Source: Afipia sp. GAS231 (GTDB taxonomy: Bacteria > Pseudomonadota > Alphaproteobacteria > Rhizobiales > Xanthobacteraceae). From it: 64,000 bases of DNA. Within the stretch, counting starts at the first letter, position 1; each line of letters opens with the position of its first letter. The notes under the pieces were generated by a model. The model was not told the origin of the DNA. It saw only the letters and a program-made list of their open reading frames with translations, and did not search any database. Positions 24,576-33,632 of the stretch are shown here, piece by piece. A program made the position numbers and the translations under genes. The DNA lies in assembly GCF_900103365.1 (NCBI RefSeq), contig NZ_LT629703.1:4650001-4714000 (forward strand), read 5' to 3'.

Positions 24576-25577
24576 TCATTCCGGCTTGATGCCGGCGAAC
24601 TTGGCGACCTTGCCCCATTTCTCGGTTTCCGAGAGCACATAGGCCTGCATGTCCTCCGGCGATCCGCCCGCGGGCTCGGCGCCGAGCTTGCGCAGGCGCG
24701 CGATGCCGTCCTCGGTCTTGAGGAACTTGTCGACGCTGGCGTTGAGCTTGCCGATGATCTCCTTCGAGGTCTTCGCCGGCGCGCCGATGGTGAACCAGGA
24801 CGACGCCTCGTAGCCAGGGACGCCGGCTTCCGCGATGGTCGGCAAGTCCGGGAAGCCCGGCCAGCGCTTGGCGGACGAGACCGCAATGGGGCGGATCGAA
24901 CCCGATTCCGCGAATGGCTGCGCCGCCGGCAGATTGTCGATCATCAGTTGCACGCGGCCCGCGATCAGGTCGGTCAGCGCCGGCGCCGAGCCCTTGTAGG
25001 GCACGTGAGTCATTTCGACACCGGTCATCGACTTGAACAATTCGGTCGAGACATGCGCGGTGCTGCCGAGCCCGGGCGTGCCGTAGAACAATTCGCCGGG
25101 CTTCGACTTGGCATAGGCGATGAATTCGGCGACCGACTTCACCGGCAACGCGTTCGTCACCGAAAACAGGTTGGGCACCCGCGCGATGATGATGACCGGC
25201 GCGATATCTTTTGCCTGATCATAGGTCATGTTCTTGAACACGAACTGGTTGATGGCGTGCGTGCCCGGCGTGCCCACCACGAAGGTGTAGCCATCGGGTT
25301 CGGCCTTGGCGACGTAATCGGCAGCGATATTGCCACCGGCGCCGGTCTTGTTTTCGACGATGAACTGCTGGCCGAATTCCTCGGACACCTTGGCCGCGAC
25401 GACCCGCGCCAGAATATCGGTGGTGCCGCCGGCCGCGAAGGGCACGACGAGTTTCACCGGCCGCGTCGGCCATGGGTCGGCGGCACGCGCCCGGCGCGGC
25501 AGCAGCGATAGACCGCCGAGGGCTGCGGCGCCGGTCAGCACGGCGCGGCGATTGAGGTGGAGGTTATTCGAGCGCAT
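24576..25577 (-). CDS. Tripartite tricarboxylate transporter (Bug/TctC) substrate-binding protein
   Basis: A 333-residue periplasmic binding protein of the Bug family. A twin-arginine signal is visible (LNRRAVLTGAAALGGLSLL, cleavage after ARA). Family blocks: WPTRPVKLVVPFAAGGTTDILAR at the mature start, NKTGAGGNIAADYVAKAEPDGYT, and VPYKGSAPALTDLIAGRVQ. Start ATG 25577 has AAGGGAA upstream. No TctA/TctB membrane genes are adjacent, so it is an orphan as is common in this family. The ligand is probably a small carboxylate. Confidence 0.95.
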   Translation of the reverse strand: MRSNNLHLNRRAVLTGAAALGGLSLLPRRARAADPWPTRPVKLVVPFAAGGTTDILARVVAAKVSEEFGQQFIVENKTGAGGNIAADYVAKAEPDGYTFVVGTPGTHAINQFVFKNMTYDQAKDIAPVIIIARVPNLFSVTNALPVKSVAEFIAYAKSKPGELFYGTPGLGSTAHVSTELFKSMTGVEMTHVPYKGSAPALTDLIAGRVQLMIDNLPAAQPFAESGSIRPIAVSSAKRWPGFPDLPTIAEAGVPGYEASSWFTIGAPAKTSKEIIGKLNASVDKFLKTEDGIARLRKLGAEPAGGSPEDMQAYVLSETEKWGKVAKFAGIKPE

Positions 25578-25751
25578 TGAAGGTTCCCTTGAAAAATTTG
25601 GCGGACCGTATTCGTTAATCCGCGCGGCGGCCACCCTTACCGAAGGCAGCCGAGCCCTGCGTATTTGGCCGTCGCGTGCGTCCTTTGGACGGGTTGACCG
25701 GGCTCTCCCGTCCGTCCAATTTCCCGGCGAAATTAGGGGAGAACACTACTT

Positions 25752-26699
25752 ATGAATTCGAAGCTCATTGCAGCCGCCGTTGCGGTGGCGGCGGTATTTT
25801 CTGCGCCCGGCGCGCAGGCGCAAGCATTCATCAACGTGCTGACCGGCGGCACATCCGGCGTATATTACCCGCTCGGCGTCGCCATCGGAAAGATCTACGG
25901 CGACAAGATTCCGAACGTGAAGACGCAGGTGCAGGCCACCAAGGCGTCGGTCGAGAACCTGATCCTGCTGCAGCAGGGCCGCGGCGAGATCGCGTTCACG
26001 CTCGGCGACTCGCTCAAGGCGGCATGGGAAGGCGACGAAGAGGCCGGCTTCAAGTCGAAGCTGGACAAGCTGCGCACAATCGGCGCGATCTATCCGAACT
26101 ACATCCAGATCGTCGCCACTGCCGAGAGCGGCATCAAGACGTTGGCGGACCTGAAGGGCAAGAGCCTCTCGGTCGGCGCGCCGAAGTCCGGCACCGAACT
26201 CAACTCGCGCGCGATCCTGGCCGCCGCTGGGATGACCTACAAGGACATGGGCAAGGTCGAATATCTGCCGTTCGCCGAATCCGTCGACCTGATGAAGAAC
26301 CGCCAGCTCAACGCGACGCTGCAGTCGGCCGGCCTCGGCGTGGCCTCGCTGAAGGATCTTTCGACCTCGACCGACATCACGGTGGTGTCGGTTCCGAAGG
26401 CAACCGTCGACAAGATCGGCCCGCCCTTCGTGTCTGTCATGATCCCCGCCAATACCTATACTGGCCAGGACAAGGACGTCCCGACCGCGGCGGTGGTCAA
26501 CTATCTCGTGACCAGCTCGGCGGTCTCCGACGATCTGGCCTATCAGATGACCAAGCTGGTCTACGAATCGCTGCCTGAGCTCGCGAATTCGCATGCGGCC
26601 GGCAAGGAGATCAAGCTGGAGACGGCTGCGACCGGCAGCCCGGTTCCGCTGCACCCCGGCGCGATCCGCTATTACAAGGAAAAGGGCCTGATCAAGTAA
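25752..26699 (+). CDS. TAXI-family TRAP transporter solute-binding protein
   Basis: A 315-residue periplasmic protein, signal peptide 1-23 ending GAQAQA. The TAXI signature is seen directly after it, NVLTGGTSGVYYPLGVAIG, then ENLILLQQGRGEIAFTLGD and LSVGAPKSGTELNSR. It delivers substrate, often glutamate or dicarboxylates in characterised homologues, to the fused TRAP permease encoded downstream. A family B palindrome lies between the two genes, so transcription through the gap is probably modulated. GGGGAGAAC lies upstream of the ATG. Confidence 0.95.
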   Translation: MNSKLIAAAVAVAAVFSAPGAQAQAFINVLTGGTSGVYYPLGVAIGKIYGDKIPNVKTQVQATKASVENLILLQQGRGEIAFTLGDSLKAAWEGDEEAGFKSKLDKLRTIGAIYPNYIQIVATAESGIKTLADLKGKSLSVGAPKSGTELNSRAILAAAGMTYKDMGKVEYLPFAESVDLMKNRQLNATLQSAGLGVASLKDLSTSTDITVVSVPKATVDKIGPPFVSVMIPANTYTGQDKDVPTAAVVNYLVTSSAVSDDLAYQMTKLVYESLPELANSHAAGKEIKLETAATGSPVPLHPGAIRYYKEKGLIK

Positions 26700-26717
26700 G
26701 GGGCCTTAGCAGTCTAT

Positions 26718-26807
26718 CGTCATGCCCGGGCTTGTCCCGGGCATCCACGTCCTTTAGCCAGCAACAGGATTAAGACGTGGATGCGCGGGACAAGCCCGCG
26801 CATGACG
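26718..26807. repeat. Palindromic intergenic repeat, family B
   Basis: CGTCATGCCCGGGCTTGTCCC and GGACAAGCCCGCGCATGACG, with inner CCACGTC...GACGTGG. Related copies are at 33514, 35560, 36488, 40150, 46833 and 61742. The right arm has GCGCGGG instead of GCCCGGG, so the stem is imperfect. Confidence 0.88.
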
Positions 26808-26857
26808 TGTTGGGGGATGCTGTCGCGGTGCTATAAGCGTCGCGGGCAAAGGCGGGG

Positions 26858-28975
26858 GTGGCGGGCATGTTGCAGGCTGAGGGCACGGAAGAGCCGATCA
26901 AGGTCGAATTCGACAATTTCGAGCACGGGTTTCCACCGGGCTTCGGTCCGGGCGGCTGGGGCTATCTGGCCTATGTGGTCGGCATCGCCTTTGCCGCGTT
27001 CCAGCTCTATGTCGCGGCCTTCAACTATCTGCCGAGCCAAGTGGTGCGCGGCGTTCATGTCGGCTTCCTGCTGCTGTTGAGCTTCGGCCTGATCGGCAAC
27101 TTCACCGCCAAGAACGATTTCGGCCGCGCGCTGGGCTGGCTGATCGGCGCCGCCGGATTCCTGTGCGGGCTGTATCAGTGGATTTTCTATGCCGACCTGA
27201 TTGCCCGCGACGGCGATCCGACGCGGATCGACCTCGCGGTCGGAACCCTGCTGGCGGTGCTGGTGTTCGAGGGCACGCGACGGCTGATGGGGGCGGCGCT
27301 GCCGCTGATGAGCGGCGCCTGCCTGCTGTACTGGTTCTTCGGCCAGTATCTGCCGGCCCCGTTCAACCACCGCGGCTATGATTTCGATCAGGTCATCACG
27401 CATCTTTCGTTCGGCACCGAAGGATTCTACGGCGTGCCGATCTATGTGTCGGCGACCTACATCTTCCTGTTCATCCTGTTCGGTGCATTCCTCGAGCGCG
27501 CCGGCATGATCCAGTTGTTCACGGATGTATCGCTCGGCCTGTTCGGCCGCACCCGCGGAGGACCTGCCAAGGTCGCGGTATTCGCCTCGGGCATGATGGG
27601 AACGATCTCCGGCTCCGGCGTCGCCAACGTCGTTACGGTCGGCCAGTTCACGATTCCGCTGATGATCAAGTTCGGCTATCGCCGTGCGTTCGCTGCCGGC
27701 GTCGAGGCCACGGCTTCGATGGGCGGACAGATCATGCCGCCTGTGATGGGCGCGGTCGCCTTCATCATGGCGGAGACGCTCGGCGTTCAGTATTCCGAGA
27801 TCGTCAGGGCTGCGGTTATCCCGGCTATCCTGTATTTCGCCTCGGCGTTCTGGATGGTGCATCTGGAAGCCGGCAAGCACGGCCTCGTCGGCATGAAGCG
27901 TTCGGAAATCCCGAGCGCGTGGAAGGCGCTGGTGAACCGCTGGTACCTGGTGTTGCCGCTGGCGGCATTGGTCTACATGCTGTTCGAAGGCTTTACGCCG
28001 CTGTATGCCGGCAGCATGGGGCTGGCGCTGACGGTAGCATTGATCCTCGGCGCCAGCATCGTGCTCGGCTTCTCCAACATGGTGTTGCGCTATATTTTCT
28101 GGATCGGCCTGGCGCTGGTCGTTGCTGCCGTTTCGCGCAACGGGCTCGAGATCGTTCCGGTCGCCGGCGTCGTGGTCGGCTTGATCGTGATTGCCGCGAT
28201 CACCCGCGGTGGTCGCGCCACGCTCGCCGCGTGCCGCGATTCGCTCGCCGACAGCGCCAAGTCGGCGCTGACCGTCGGCATGGCCTGCGCCATCGTCGGC
28301 ACCATCATCGGTATGATGACGCAGACCGGTGTCGGCACCATCTTCGGAAGCTGGATCATCGGCCTTGGCGCCAAGAGCCTGTTCCTGGCGCTGATCATGA
28401 CCATGCTGCTGTCGATCCTGCTCGGCACCGGCATCCCGACGATTCCGACCTACATCATCACCGCGGCATTGGCCGCACCAGCATTGGCAAAACTCGGCGT
28501 GCCGCTGATCGCGAGCCACATGTTCGCGTTCTACTACGGCATCATGGCCGACCTCTCGCCGCCGGTGGCGCTGGCGGCGTTGGCCGCCGCGCCGATTGCG
28601 AAAGAGAACCCGGACAAGATCGGCTGGGAAGCGATGCGGATCGCGCTGGCGGGCTACGTCATTCCGTTCATCTTCGTCTACTCGCCCGCGCTGATGCTGC
28701 AGGCCGGCGATCCGATGGCGGTCAAGCTCGGCTTCTACGGCGCGGTGGCGCTCGCGACCTTCAAGGCGCTGGTCGCAATCGGCCTGTTCGGCATTGTCGC
28801 GATCGGTTTCCTGTTCACGCGGCTGACGCTGCTCGAAATCGCAGTGGCTTTCGTCGCGGCGCTGTGCCTGCTCGGCGACTTCGCCTTCAGCAGTACCATT
28901 GGCTTCGCGCTCTCTGCGGCCGTCGTGCTCTGGCAATGGCGGCAGCGCCCGCGCAGCGCGGTGGCGGCGGCTTGA
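26858..28975 (+). CDS. TRAP transporter permease, fused 4TM+12TM (DctQM type)
   Basis: A 705-residue polytopic membrane protein. Residues about 35-180 correspond to the small Q-like subunit (four helices) and 190-640 to the large M subunit, with the DctM hallmarks MGTISGSGVANVVTVGQFTIP and GTGIPTIPTYII. It drives sodium-dependent uptake of the solute captured by the TAXI protein. GTG 26858 was chosen because AAAGGCGGG precedes it; an ATG at 26867 is an alternative. The stop overlaps the DUF1850 TTG start by four bases. Confidence 0.95.
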   Translation: MAGMLQAEGTEEPIKVEFDNFEHGFPPGFGPGGWGYLAYVVGIAFAAFQLYVAAFNYLPSQVVRGVHVGFLLLLSFGLIGNFTAKNDFGRALGWLIGAAGFLCGLYQWIFYADLIARDGDPTRIDLAVGTLLAVLVFEGTRRLMGAALPLMSGACLLYWFFGQYLPAPFNHRGYDFDQVITHLSFGTEGFYGVPIYVSATYIFLFILFGAFLERAGMIQLFTDVSLGLFGRTRGGPAKVAVFASGMMGTISGSGVANVVTVGQFTIPLMIKFGYRRAFAAGVEATASMGGQIMPPVMGAVAFIMAETLGVQYSEIVRAAVIPAILYFASAFWMVHLEAGKHGLVGMKRSEIPSAWKALVNRWYLVLPLAALVYMLFEGFTPLYAGSMGLALTVALILGASIVLGFSNMVLRYIFWIGLALVVAAVSRNGLEIVPVAGVVVGLIVIAAITRGGRATLAACRDSLADSAKSALTVGMACAIVGTIIGMMTQTGVGTIFGSWIIGLGAKSLFLALIMTMLLSILLGTGIPTIPTYIITAALAAPALAKLGVPLIASHMFAFYYGIMADLSPPVALAALAAAPIAKENPDKIGWEAMRIALAGYVIPFIFVYSPALMLQAGDPMAVKLGFYGAVALATFKALVAIGLFGIVAIGFLFTRLTLLEIAVAFVAALCLLGDFAFSSTIGFALSAAVVLWQWRQRPRSAVAAA

Positions 28976-29346
28976 GCCTCTGCCTCGCTTCAGCCGGCGT
29001 CGTGAAGGCGCTGTCGGTTATGGCCTTCACGCTGGTGTGGACCCATTCGATCGAAAAGGTCGACTGGCAGGAAGACTGGCGCGTCACCCCGCGGGGGCTG
29101 GAGCTAACACAGGCGCGCATCAAAGGCTCCGGCGCCGGCATGGAGCCTCCATCAGAAGCGCGGCTGGTCGACGGCTGGTTTCAGTGGGCGCCAAAGCGCG
29201 CGCCGATGCCGGAAGTGGTGCTGGGCAATTCCGGGGCTGCCGGCGAATGGCGGCTGTGCCATGATGGCAACTGCAAAACATTGTCTGAGATTTTGGGACG
29301 TCCGGTGGGTGTCAATGTCACGACGATGCGTGCGTGCGAACCATAA
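28972..29346 (+). CDS. DUF1850 family protein, TRAP-associated
   Basis: A 124-residue protein recognised as DUF1850 by WTHSIEKVDWQEDWRV and ARIKGSGAGMEPPSEARL. This family almost always follows a fused TAXI-type TRAP permease, suggesting an accessory role in the transport system. The N-terminus (LSLCLASAGVVKALSVMAFTLVW) is a membrane anchor or signal peptide. TTG 28972 overlaps the permease stop (TTGA); an upstream ATG at 28936 within the permease gene is also in frame. Two cysteines (LCHDGNC) near the C-terminus may form a disulfide. Confidence 0.85.
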   Translation: MSLCLASAGVVKALSVMAFTLVWTHSIEKVDWQEDWRVTPRGLELTQARIKGSGAGMEPPSEARLVDGWFQWAPKRAPMPEVVLGNSGAAGEWRLCHDGNCKTLSEILGRPVGVNVTTMRACEP

Positions 29347-29369
29347 CAAACGACGAGGGAGAGAAGTCG

Positions 29370-30176
29370 ATGGAACGGCTCAAGGGCAAGACGGCAATGG
29401 TGGTGGGCGCAGGCTCGATCGGTCCCGGCTGGGGCAACGGCAAGGCGACGGCCGCGACCTTTGCGCGCGAGGGCGCGCAGGTGTTCTGCGTCGACCGCAA
29501 TGCCGCGGCAGCCAAGGAAACCGTCGACATCATCACCGGTGAAGGCGGCAAGGCTACTGCCTTTACCGCCGACGTTTCCCGCGAGACCGAGGTCGAGGCG
29601 ATGGTCGCGGCCTGCATGAAGGCCTACGGCCGCATCGACGTGCTCGACAACAATGTCGGTATCGCCGAGATGGGCAGCGTGGTCGAGGTCAACGAGGCAA
29701 GCTGGGACCACGTCTTCGCGGTCAACCTGAAGAGCGCCTATTTCGCCATGAAGCACGTTATCCCGGTCATGAAGAAGCAGGGCGGTGGTTCGATCATCAA
29801 CATCTCGTCGATCGCATCGATCCGCCATCTCGGCATTTCCTATGTCACCTATGGCGCCTCGAAAGCGGCGATGAACCAGATGACCAAGACCACGGCGGTG
29901 CAATTCGCGGCGGACCATGTCCGGGTGAACTGCATTCTGCCCGGCCTGATGAAAACGCCGATGGTCGCGCATTCTGCAGGGCTCGCGGCCAGCTATTCGG
30001 CGGGAGACGTCGAGGCGATGTGGCGCGCGCGCGATGCGCAGGTGCCGATGGGCCACATGGGCGACGCCTGGGACGTTGCGAACGCGGCTTTGTTCCTCGC
30101 GTCCGATGAATCCCGCTACGTCACTGGCATCGAACTGGTGGTCGATGGCGGGATCACGGTGAAGTCCGGAGCGTAG
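29370..30176 (+). CDS. SDR family oxidoreductase
   Basis: A 268-residue classical-type short-chain dehydrogenase. The cofactor loop reads GAGSIGPGWGNGKATA, longer than the usual TGxxxGIG. Catalytic residues are Ser in NISSIASI and Tyr-Lys in YVTYGASKAAM; NNVG and the C-terminal VTGIELVVDGGI are also present. GAGGGAGAG is well placed before ATG 29370, 23 bases after DUF1850, so it likely belongs to the TRAP operon and may oxidise the imported compound. Confidence 0.92.
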   Translation: MERLKGKTAMVVGAGSIGPGWGNGKATAATFAREGAQVFCVDRNAAAAKETVDIITGEGGKATAFTADVSRETEVEAMVAACMKAYGRIDVLDNNVGIAEMGSVVEVNEASWDHVFAVNLKSAYFAMKHVIPVMKKQGGGSIINISSIASIRHLGISYVTYGASKAAMNQMTKTTAVQFAADHVRVNCILPGLMKTPMVAHSAGLAASYSAGDVEAMWRARDAQVPMGHMGDAWDVANAALFLASDESRYVTGIELVVDGGITVKSGA

Positions 30177-30187
30177 TATTGCAATTG

Positions 30188-30218
30188 TTGTCGTCCCTGC
30201 GTTCGCAGGGACGACAAA
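30188..30218. repeat. Short hairpin, family C core
   Basis: TTGTCGTCCCTGCG-TTCG-CAGGGACGACAA, a perfect stem with a UUCG-type tetraloop. It sits between two converging genes and could act as a bidirectional terminator or mRNA-stabilising end, although no T-tract follows. Confidence 0.75.
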
Positions 30219-30221
30219 GTG

Positions 30222-30992
30222 CTACTGTGCCAGCGCCAGGATGCCGCCGGCGAAAGAATGCCAGAGCGGGGTGACGCTGATCGGCCAGTTCAACAGCTTC
30301 ACCGCGATCAGCGCCGCGCCGCCATAGATGTAGACCGGATGTGGGCGGCCGCGGGTGCGCCGGTCGAACACTATGGCGACCACGAGCAGGAGATAGGCGA
30401 CGAAGGCCGGCGGAATGGTCACCGGGACCGGCGGCGGGCCGGCCGGGCCGGGGGGTGCGAGAAAGGTCAGAAACCAGCGCGCCACCGCGGCGTCCAGCAA
30501 CGAAATGCCCGCCAGCAGCATCAGCCGCTTGTGGGTCTCCGGCCGGCGGATCGCGGCGATGGCGAGCGCAACCGTCACCGCAAAGAAAACAATTCCGCTG
30601 AGCGGCACGATCGCAAAGGCGATCCCTGCGTCAGTTTGTCCCAATGCGGCGGAACGCTTCATCGCCTCGACCGCCACCAGGAAGCCGAAAATCGTCATCG
30701 TGGTCGCCAGCGAGATGCCGATCATTCCGATGGCCCGGTGCCGGGCAATCCTGCCCGAGGCGGCAAGCCAGCTCTGGAACGCGAAATAGAGCGTCCAGGC
30801 AAAGAACAGCAGCCCGTGAAAATGGACGACCGGCGAGGCCGAGAACGACCGCGAGGCCAGCGGCAGCCAGTAGGTCGGCGCAAAGCCGAGAAAGGCGACG
30901 GCCATGCAGGCCAGCGCCATGTAGAAGTAAAAATAGGATGATTCGGATTGCGCGATCGCGCGCGGCGGATTGAATTCAGTCAAAGTAGTCAT
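30222..30992 (-). CDS. Hypothetical multi-pass membrane protein (256 aa)
   Basis: A 256-residue protein with about seven transmembrane helices beginning after a soluble N-terminal 20 residues. The motif VHFHGLLFFAWTLYFAFQSWLAASGRIARHRAIG joins two helices and carries histidines that could bind heme or quinone; HKRLMLLAGISLLDAA is another. It recalls DUF2306-like membrane proteins but I cannot assign a family. The gene is convergent with the SDR gene. Confidence 0.7.
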   Translation of the reverse strand: MTTLTEFNPPRAIAQSESSYFYFYMALACMAVAFLGFAPTYWLPLASRSFSASPVVHFHGLLFFAWTLYFAFQSWLAASGRIARHRAIGMIGISLATTMTIFGFLVAVEAMKRSAALGQTDAGIAFAIVPLSGIVFFAVTVALAIAAIRRPETHKRLMLLAGISLLDAAVARWFLTFLAPPGPAGPPPVPVTIPPAFVAYLLLVVAIVFDRRTRGRPHPVYIYGGAALIAVKLLNWPISVTPLWHSFAGGILALAQ

Positions 30993-31193
30993 GGTTGATG
31001 AGTCCGTGAATCCGCTGAAAGGTTCAAGACAATTTATTCCCGTTCGTGGTGCGAAAGTTCTGGTTTACGTGTGTCATGTTTCGGCCAAAATCCGATTCAC
31101 GGGCGATCAACGAAATCCGCAATAGTCGCTGTCGGAAGCGCGGTTCGCTTGCTAGGATCGACTCATCATCGTGCGTGCTTTCCGGGTCCATTG

Positions 31194-31958
31194 ATGCGAG
31201 GCTGTCCTGACATCCGCAACGTCGTCGTCGCTTTCCTGCTGTGGATGGCGTTTGCGCATGGGGCTCTGGCGACCGGTGTCGAGCCGGCCAAGGATTTGCG
31301 GATCGACCCGGCACCGTGCGTCGCCGCGGCTGCGGCGAATGACGATGACCGGACCATCGGCCTTTGCGGCGCGCTGATCGACAATGAAAAGACCGACAAG
31401 GCCGACCGCATCAAGGCGCTGGTTGCCCGCGGCGCGGCCTTCGGCCGCAAGGACATGACCGATCGCGCCATCGGCGACTATAGCGTGGCGCTGCAGCTCG
31501 ATCCGTCGCTGGCCAGTACCTTCAACGCGCGCGGTGAGCTCTGGCGCAAGAAAGGCGACCGGCCCAAGGCGCTCGCCGATTTCGGCGCCGCGCTCAAGCT
31601 GAACCCCGACCACTTCGTCGCCAAGGCCAACTACAAATCGCTGGCGCTGGAATTGGAGAAGCTCGGCGCGCTGAAAGCCGTCGCCGGCAAGCCGAGCTTC
31701 AATTGCGCCACCGCGCGGCGTGCGGTGGAACGGGCGATCTGCGCCAATCCGGAACTCGCCGACCTCGACCGCGAAGTCAACGCGTCGTATCTGCGGTCGT
31801 TTGGCGAGATCCAGAACCCCGGCGAGAAGCGCAAATTGCAGCGCGAACAGGAGGAATTCATTGCCCGCCGCAACGCCGGGTTTGGCCGGCCGGGCTACAA
31901 CCTGCAGCAGGAGATGAAAAAGCGGCTGCAGGAGATCAATGGCATCGACGGATATTGA
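31194..31958 (+). CDS. TPR protein with C-terminal LprI-like domain (254 aa)
   Basis: Exported by a signal peptide (VVVAFLLWMAFAHGALA). Two to three tetratricopeptide repeats follow (AIGDYSVALQLDPSLASTFNARGE, ALADFGAALKLNPDHF). The C-terminal about 75 residues form a lysozyme-inhibitor LprI-like domain: SFNCATARRAVERAICANPELADLDREV and EEFIARRNAGFG. LprI-like domains in secreted proteins bind c-type lysozyme or other cell-wall partners. A similar but larger gene follows at 32064. ATG 31194 is preferred over the longer frame because it puts the signal peptide at the terminus. Confidence 0.83.
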   Translation: MRGCPDIRNVVVAFLLWMAFAHGALATGVEPAKDLRIDPAPCVAAAAANDDDRTIGLCGALIDNEKTDKADRIKALVARGAAFGRKDMTDRAIGDYSVALQLDPSLASTFNARGELWRKKGDRPKALADFGAALKLNPDHFVAKANYKSLALELEKLGALKAVAGKPSFNCATARRAVERAICANPELADLDREVNASYLRSFGEIQNPGEKRKLQREQEEFIARRNAGFGRPGYNLQQEMKKRLQEINGIDGY

Positions 31959-32063
31959 CGGCCGGCCGGGCGGCCGGCTTTTCGAACCTTCTGCCGTATT
32001 GCCGCGACAGATTGACCGAAGCGCGGGTTACCCGCGCCATTCCGTCATATTCCGAGATTTGCC

Positions 32064-33422
32064 ATGCGACCCTTTACCCGTTCTGTTGCCGTCGGCGCAT
32101 TGCTGGCCATCACCGCCCTGACTCCCGTTGCCCTGCATGCCGAGACCGCCACCGATGCCCCAGTCCCCTGCGTCGCGTTGAGCGGCGCGGCCCCCGCCAA
32201 GCTGATCCCAAGCTGCACCGCTGTCATCGACGATCCCGCGACCGCGGAGGCCGACCGCCTCGATGCCACGATCACGCGCGCCGTCGCGCTGCATAACAGC
32301 GGCCAGACCGACAAGGCGCTGGCCGAGATCGACGGCGTCATCGCCAAGGACCCGCAGCGCGCCCGCGCTTTCCGCGCCCGCGGTGAAATCTTCCGCCAGA
32401 CCGGCAAGAGCGAGCAGGCGTTTACCGCGCTGAACGAGGCGATCCGGCTCGATCCTGAAAACGCCAACGGCTATGAAAGCCGCGGCAACGTCTTCAACAA
32501 CATCAAGAAGTACGACCGCGCCATCGAGGACTACAACGAGGCGCTGCGGCTCAAGCCCGACATGGCGCAGGCGTTCTCCGACCGTGGCGCCGCCTGGTAT
32601 TTCAAGGGCGAATACCAGAAGGCGGTCACCGATTACGACGAAGCGATCCGCCTCAATCCCGACTTCGCGCAGACCTACACCAACCGAGGCGCGGCGCTCA
32701 AAAAGCTCGGGCGCAGCGAACTAGCGGTGAAGGACGAGACCTCTGCGATCCGGATCGATCCGACCCGGCCGGAATATTTTGACAATCGCGGGCTGAGCCT
32801 TGCCGGCAACGGCGACTATGCCGGCGCGATCGCCGACTACGACCAGGCGATCAAGCTCCATCCCGAGGCAAAATTCCTCACCAACCGCGGCGATGCGTAT
32901 CAGGCCCGCAAGGATTACGACCGCGCCATTGCCGATTACGACGCAGCGCAGAAACTGGATCCGAAATTCCAGCGCCTGTACAACAACCGCGGCGCGGCGT
33001 GGCAGCGCAAGGGCGACCGGGAGCGGGCGACAGCGGATTACGCCGAGGCGGTTCGCCTCGATCCGTCCGACAAGAACGCGGCCGAGAATTACGCCATCGT
33101 CACCAAGCAGATCGAGAATCTGGGTGCGCTGGCGTACCAGAAGAACCTGCCGAGCTTCAATTGCGCCACCGCCAAGCGCCAGGTCGAAAAGGCGATCTGC
33201 GCCGATCCCGGCCTGGCCCAGCTCGACCGCAACATCAATGACGTGTTCCTGCGGGTGATCGCGGACGCGGAATCCGACAGTCACCGCGCGGCGCTGGCGC
33301 TGACCCAGGAACAGCGCAATTTCGTCAACGAGCGCAACGCCTCGTTCGGCCGCCGCGGCTACGACCTGCGCCAGGCGATGGAAGAGCGGCTGGACAAGCT
33401 CAATACGATTGCCCGGCAGTAA
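32064..33422 (+). CDS. Long TPR protein with C-terminal LprI-like domain (452 aa)
   Basis: A paralogue of the preceding gene with the same order of parts but about eight TPRs (FTALNEAIRLDPENANGYE, AIEDYNEALRLKPDMAQAF, YDEAIRLNPDFAQTYTNRG, YDQAIKLHPEA, and further ones). Signal peptide 1-26 (LLAITALTPVALHA). The tail again reads SFNCATAKRQVEKAICADPGLAQLDRNI and EQRNFVNERNASFG. The TPR array likely scaffolds periplasmic partners. Two neighbours with identical architecture and different repeat number suggest duplication followed by repeat expansion. Confidence 0.85.
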   Translation: MRPFTRSVAVGALLAITALTPVALHAETATDAPVPCVALSGAAPAKLIPSCTAVIDDPATAEADRLDATITRAVALHNSGQTDKALAEIDGVIAKDPQRARAFRARGEIFRQTGKSEQAFTALNEAIRLDPENANGYESRGNVFNNIKKYDRAIEDYNEALRLKPDMAQAFSDRGAAWYFKGEYQKAVTDYDEAIRLNPDFAQTYTNRGAALKKLGRSELAVKDETSAIRIDPTRPEYFDNRGLSLAGNGDYAGAIADYDQAIKLHPEAKFLTNRGDAYQARKDYDRAIADYDAAQKLDPKFQRLYNNRGAAWQRKGDRERATADYAEAVRLDPSDKNAAENYAIVTKQIENLGALAYQKNLPSFNCATAKRQVEKAICADPGLAQLDRNINDVFLRVIADAESDSHRAALALTQEQRNFVNERNASFGRRGYDLRQAMEERLDKLNTIARQ

Positions 33423-33513
33423 ACCTATCCTAATAGTCGCAGCTGTTCCGGCTTGATCTCCCGCCGCTTCCCGTGACAATGCGTCCGGAAAGCAAGGCTA
33501 CTGCCGCCTAATC

Positions 33514-33604
33514 CGTCATGGCCGGGCTTGTCCCGGCCATCCACGTCTTGTTTCTCCCGAGAGAAGGAAAGACGTGGATGCCCGGCACAAGGCCGGGCAT
33601 GACG
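33514..33604. repeat. Palindromic intergenic repeat, family B
   Basis: CGTCATGGCCGGGCTTGTCC and GGCACAAGGCCGGGCATGACG with inner CCACGTCTT...AAGACGTGG, lying just before prpE. Confidence 0.87.
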
Positions 33605-33632
33605 GGGTAGGTGACGCCGCGGGAGACACGCC

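Noticed and set aside
26831..28936. A 701-codon minus-strand frame opposite the TRAP permease
   Set aside because: The plus strand is a canonical fused TRAP permease; the reverse frame is rich in Arg, Gln, His and Asp, the mirror of hydrophobic codons.
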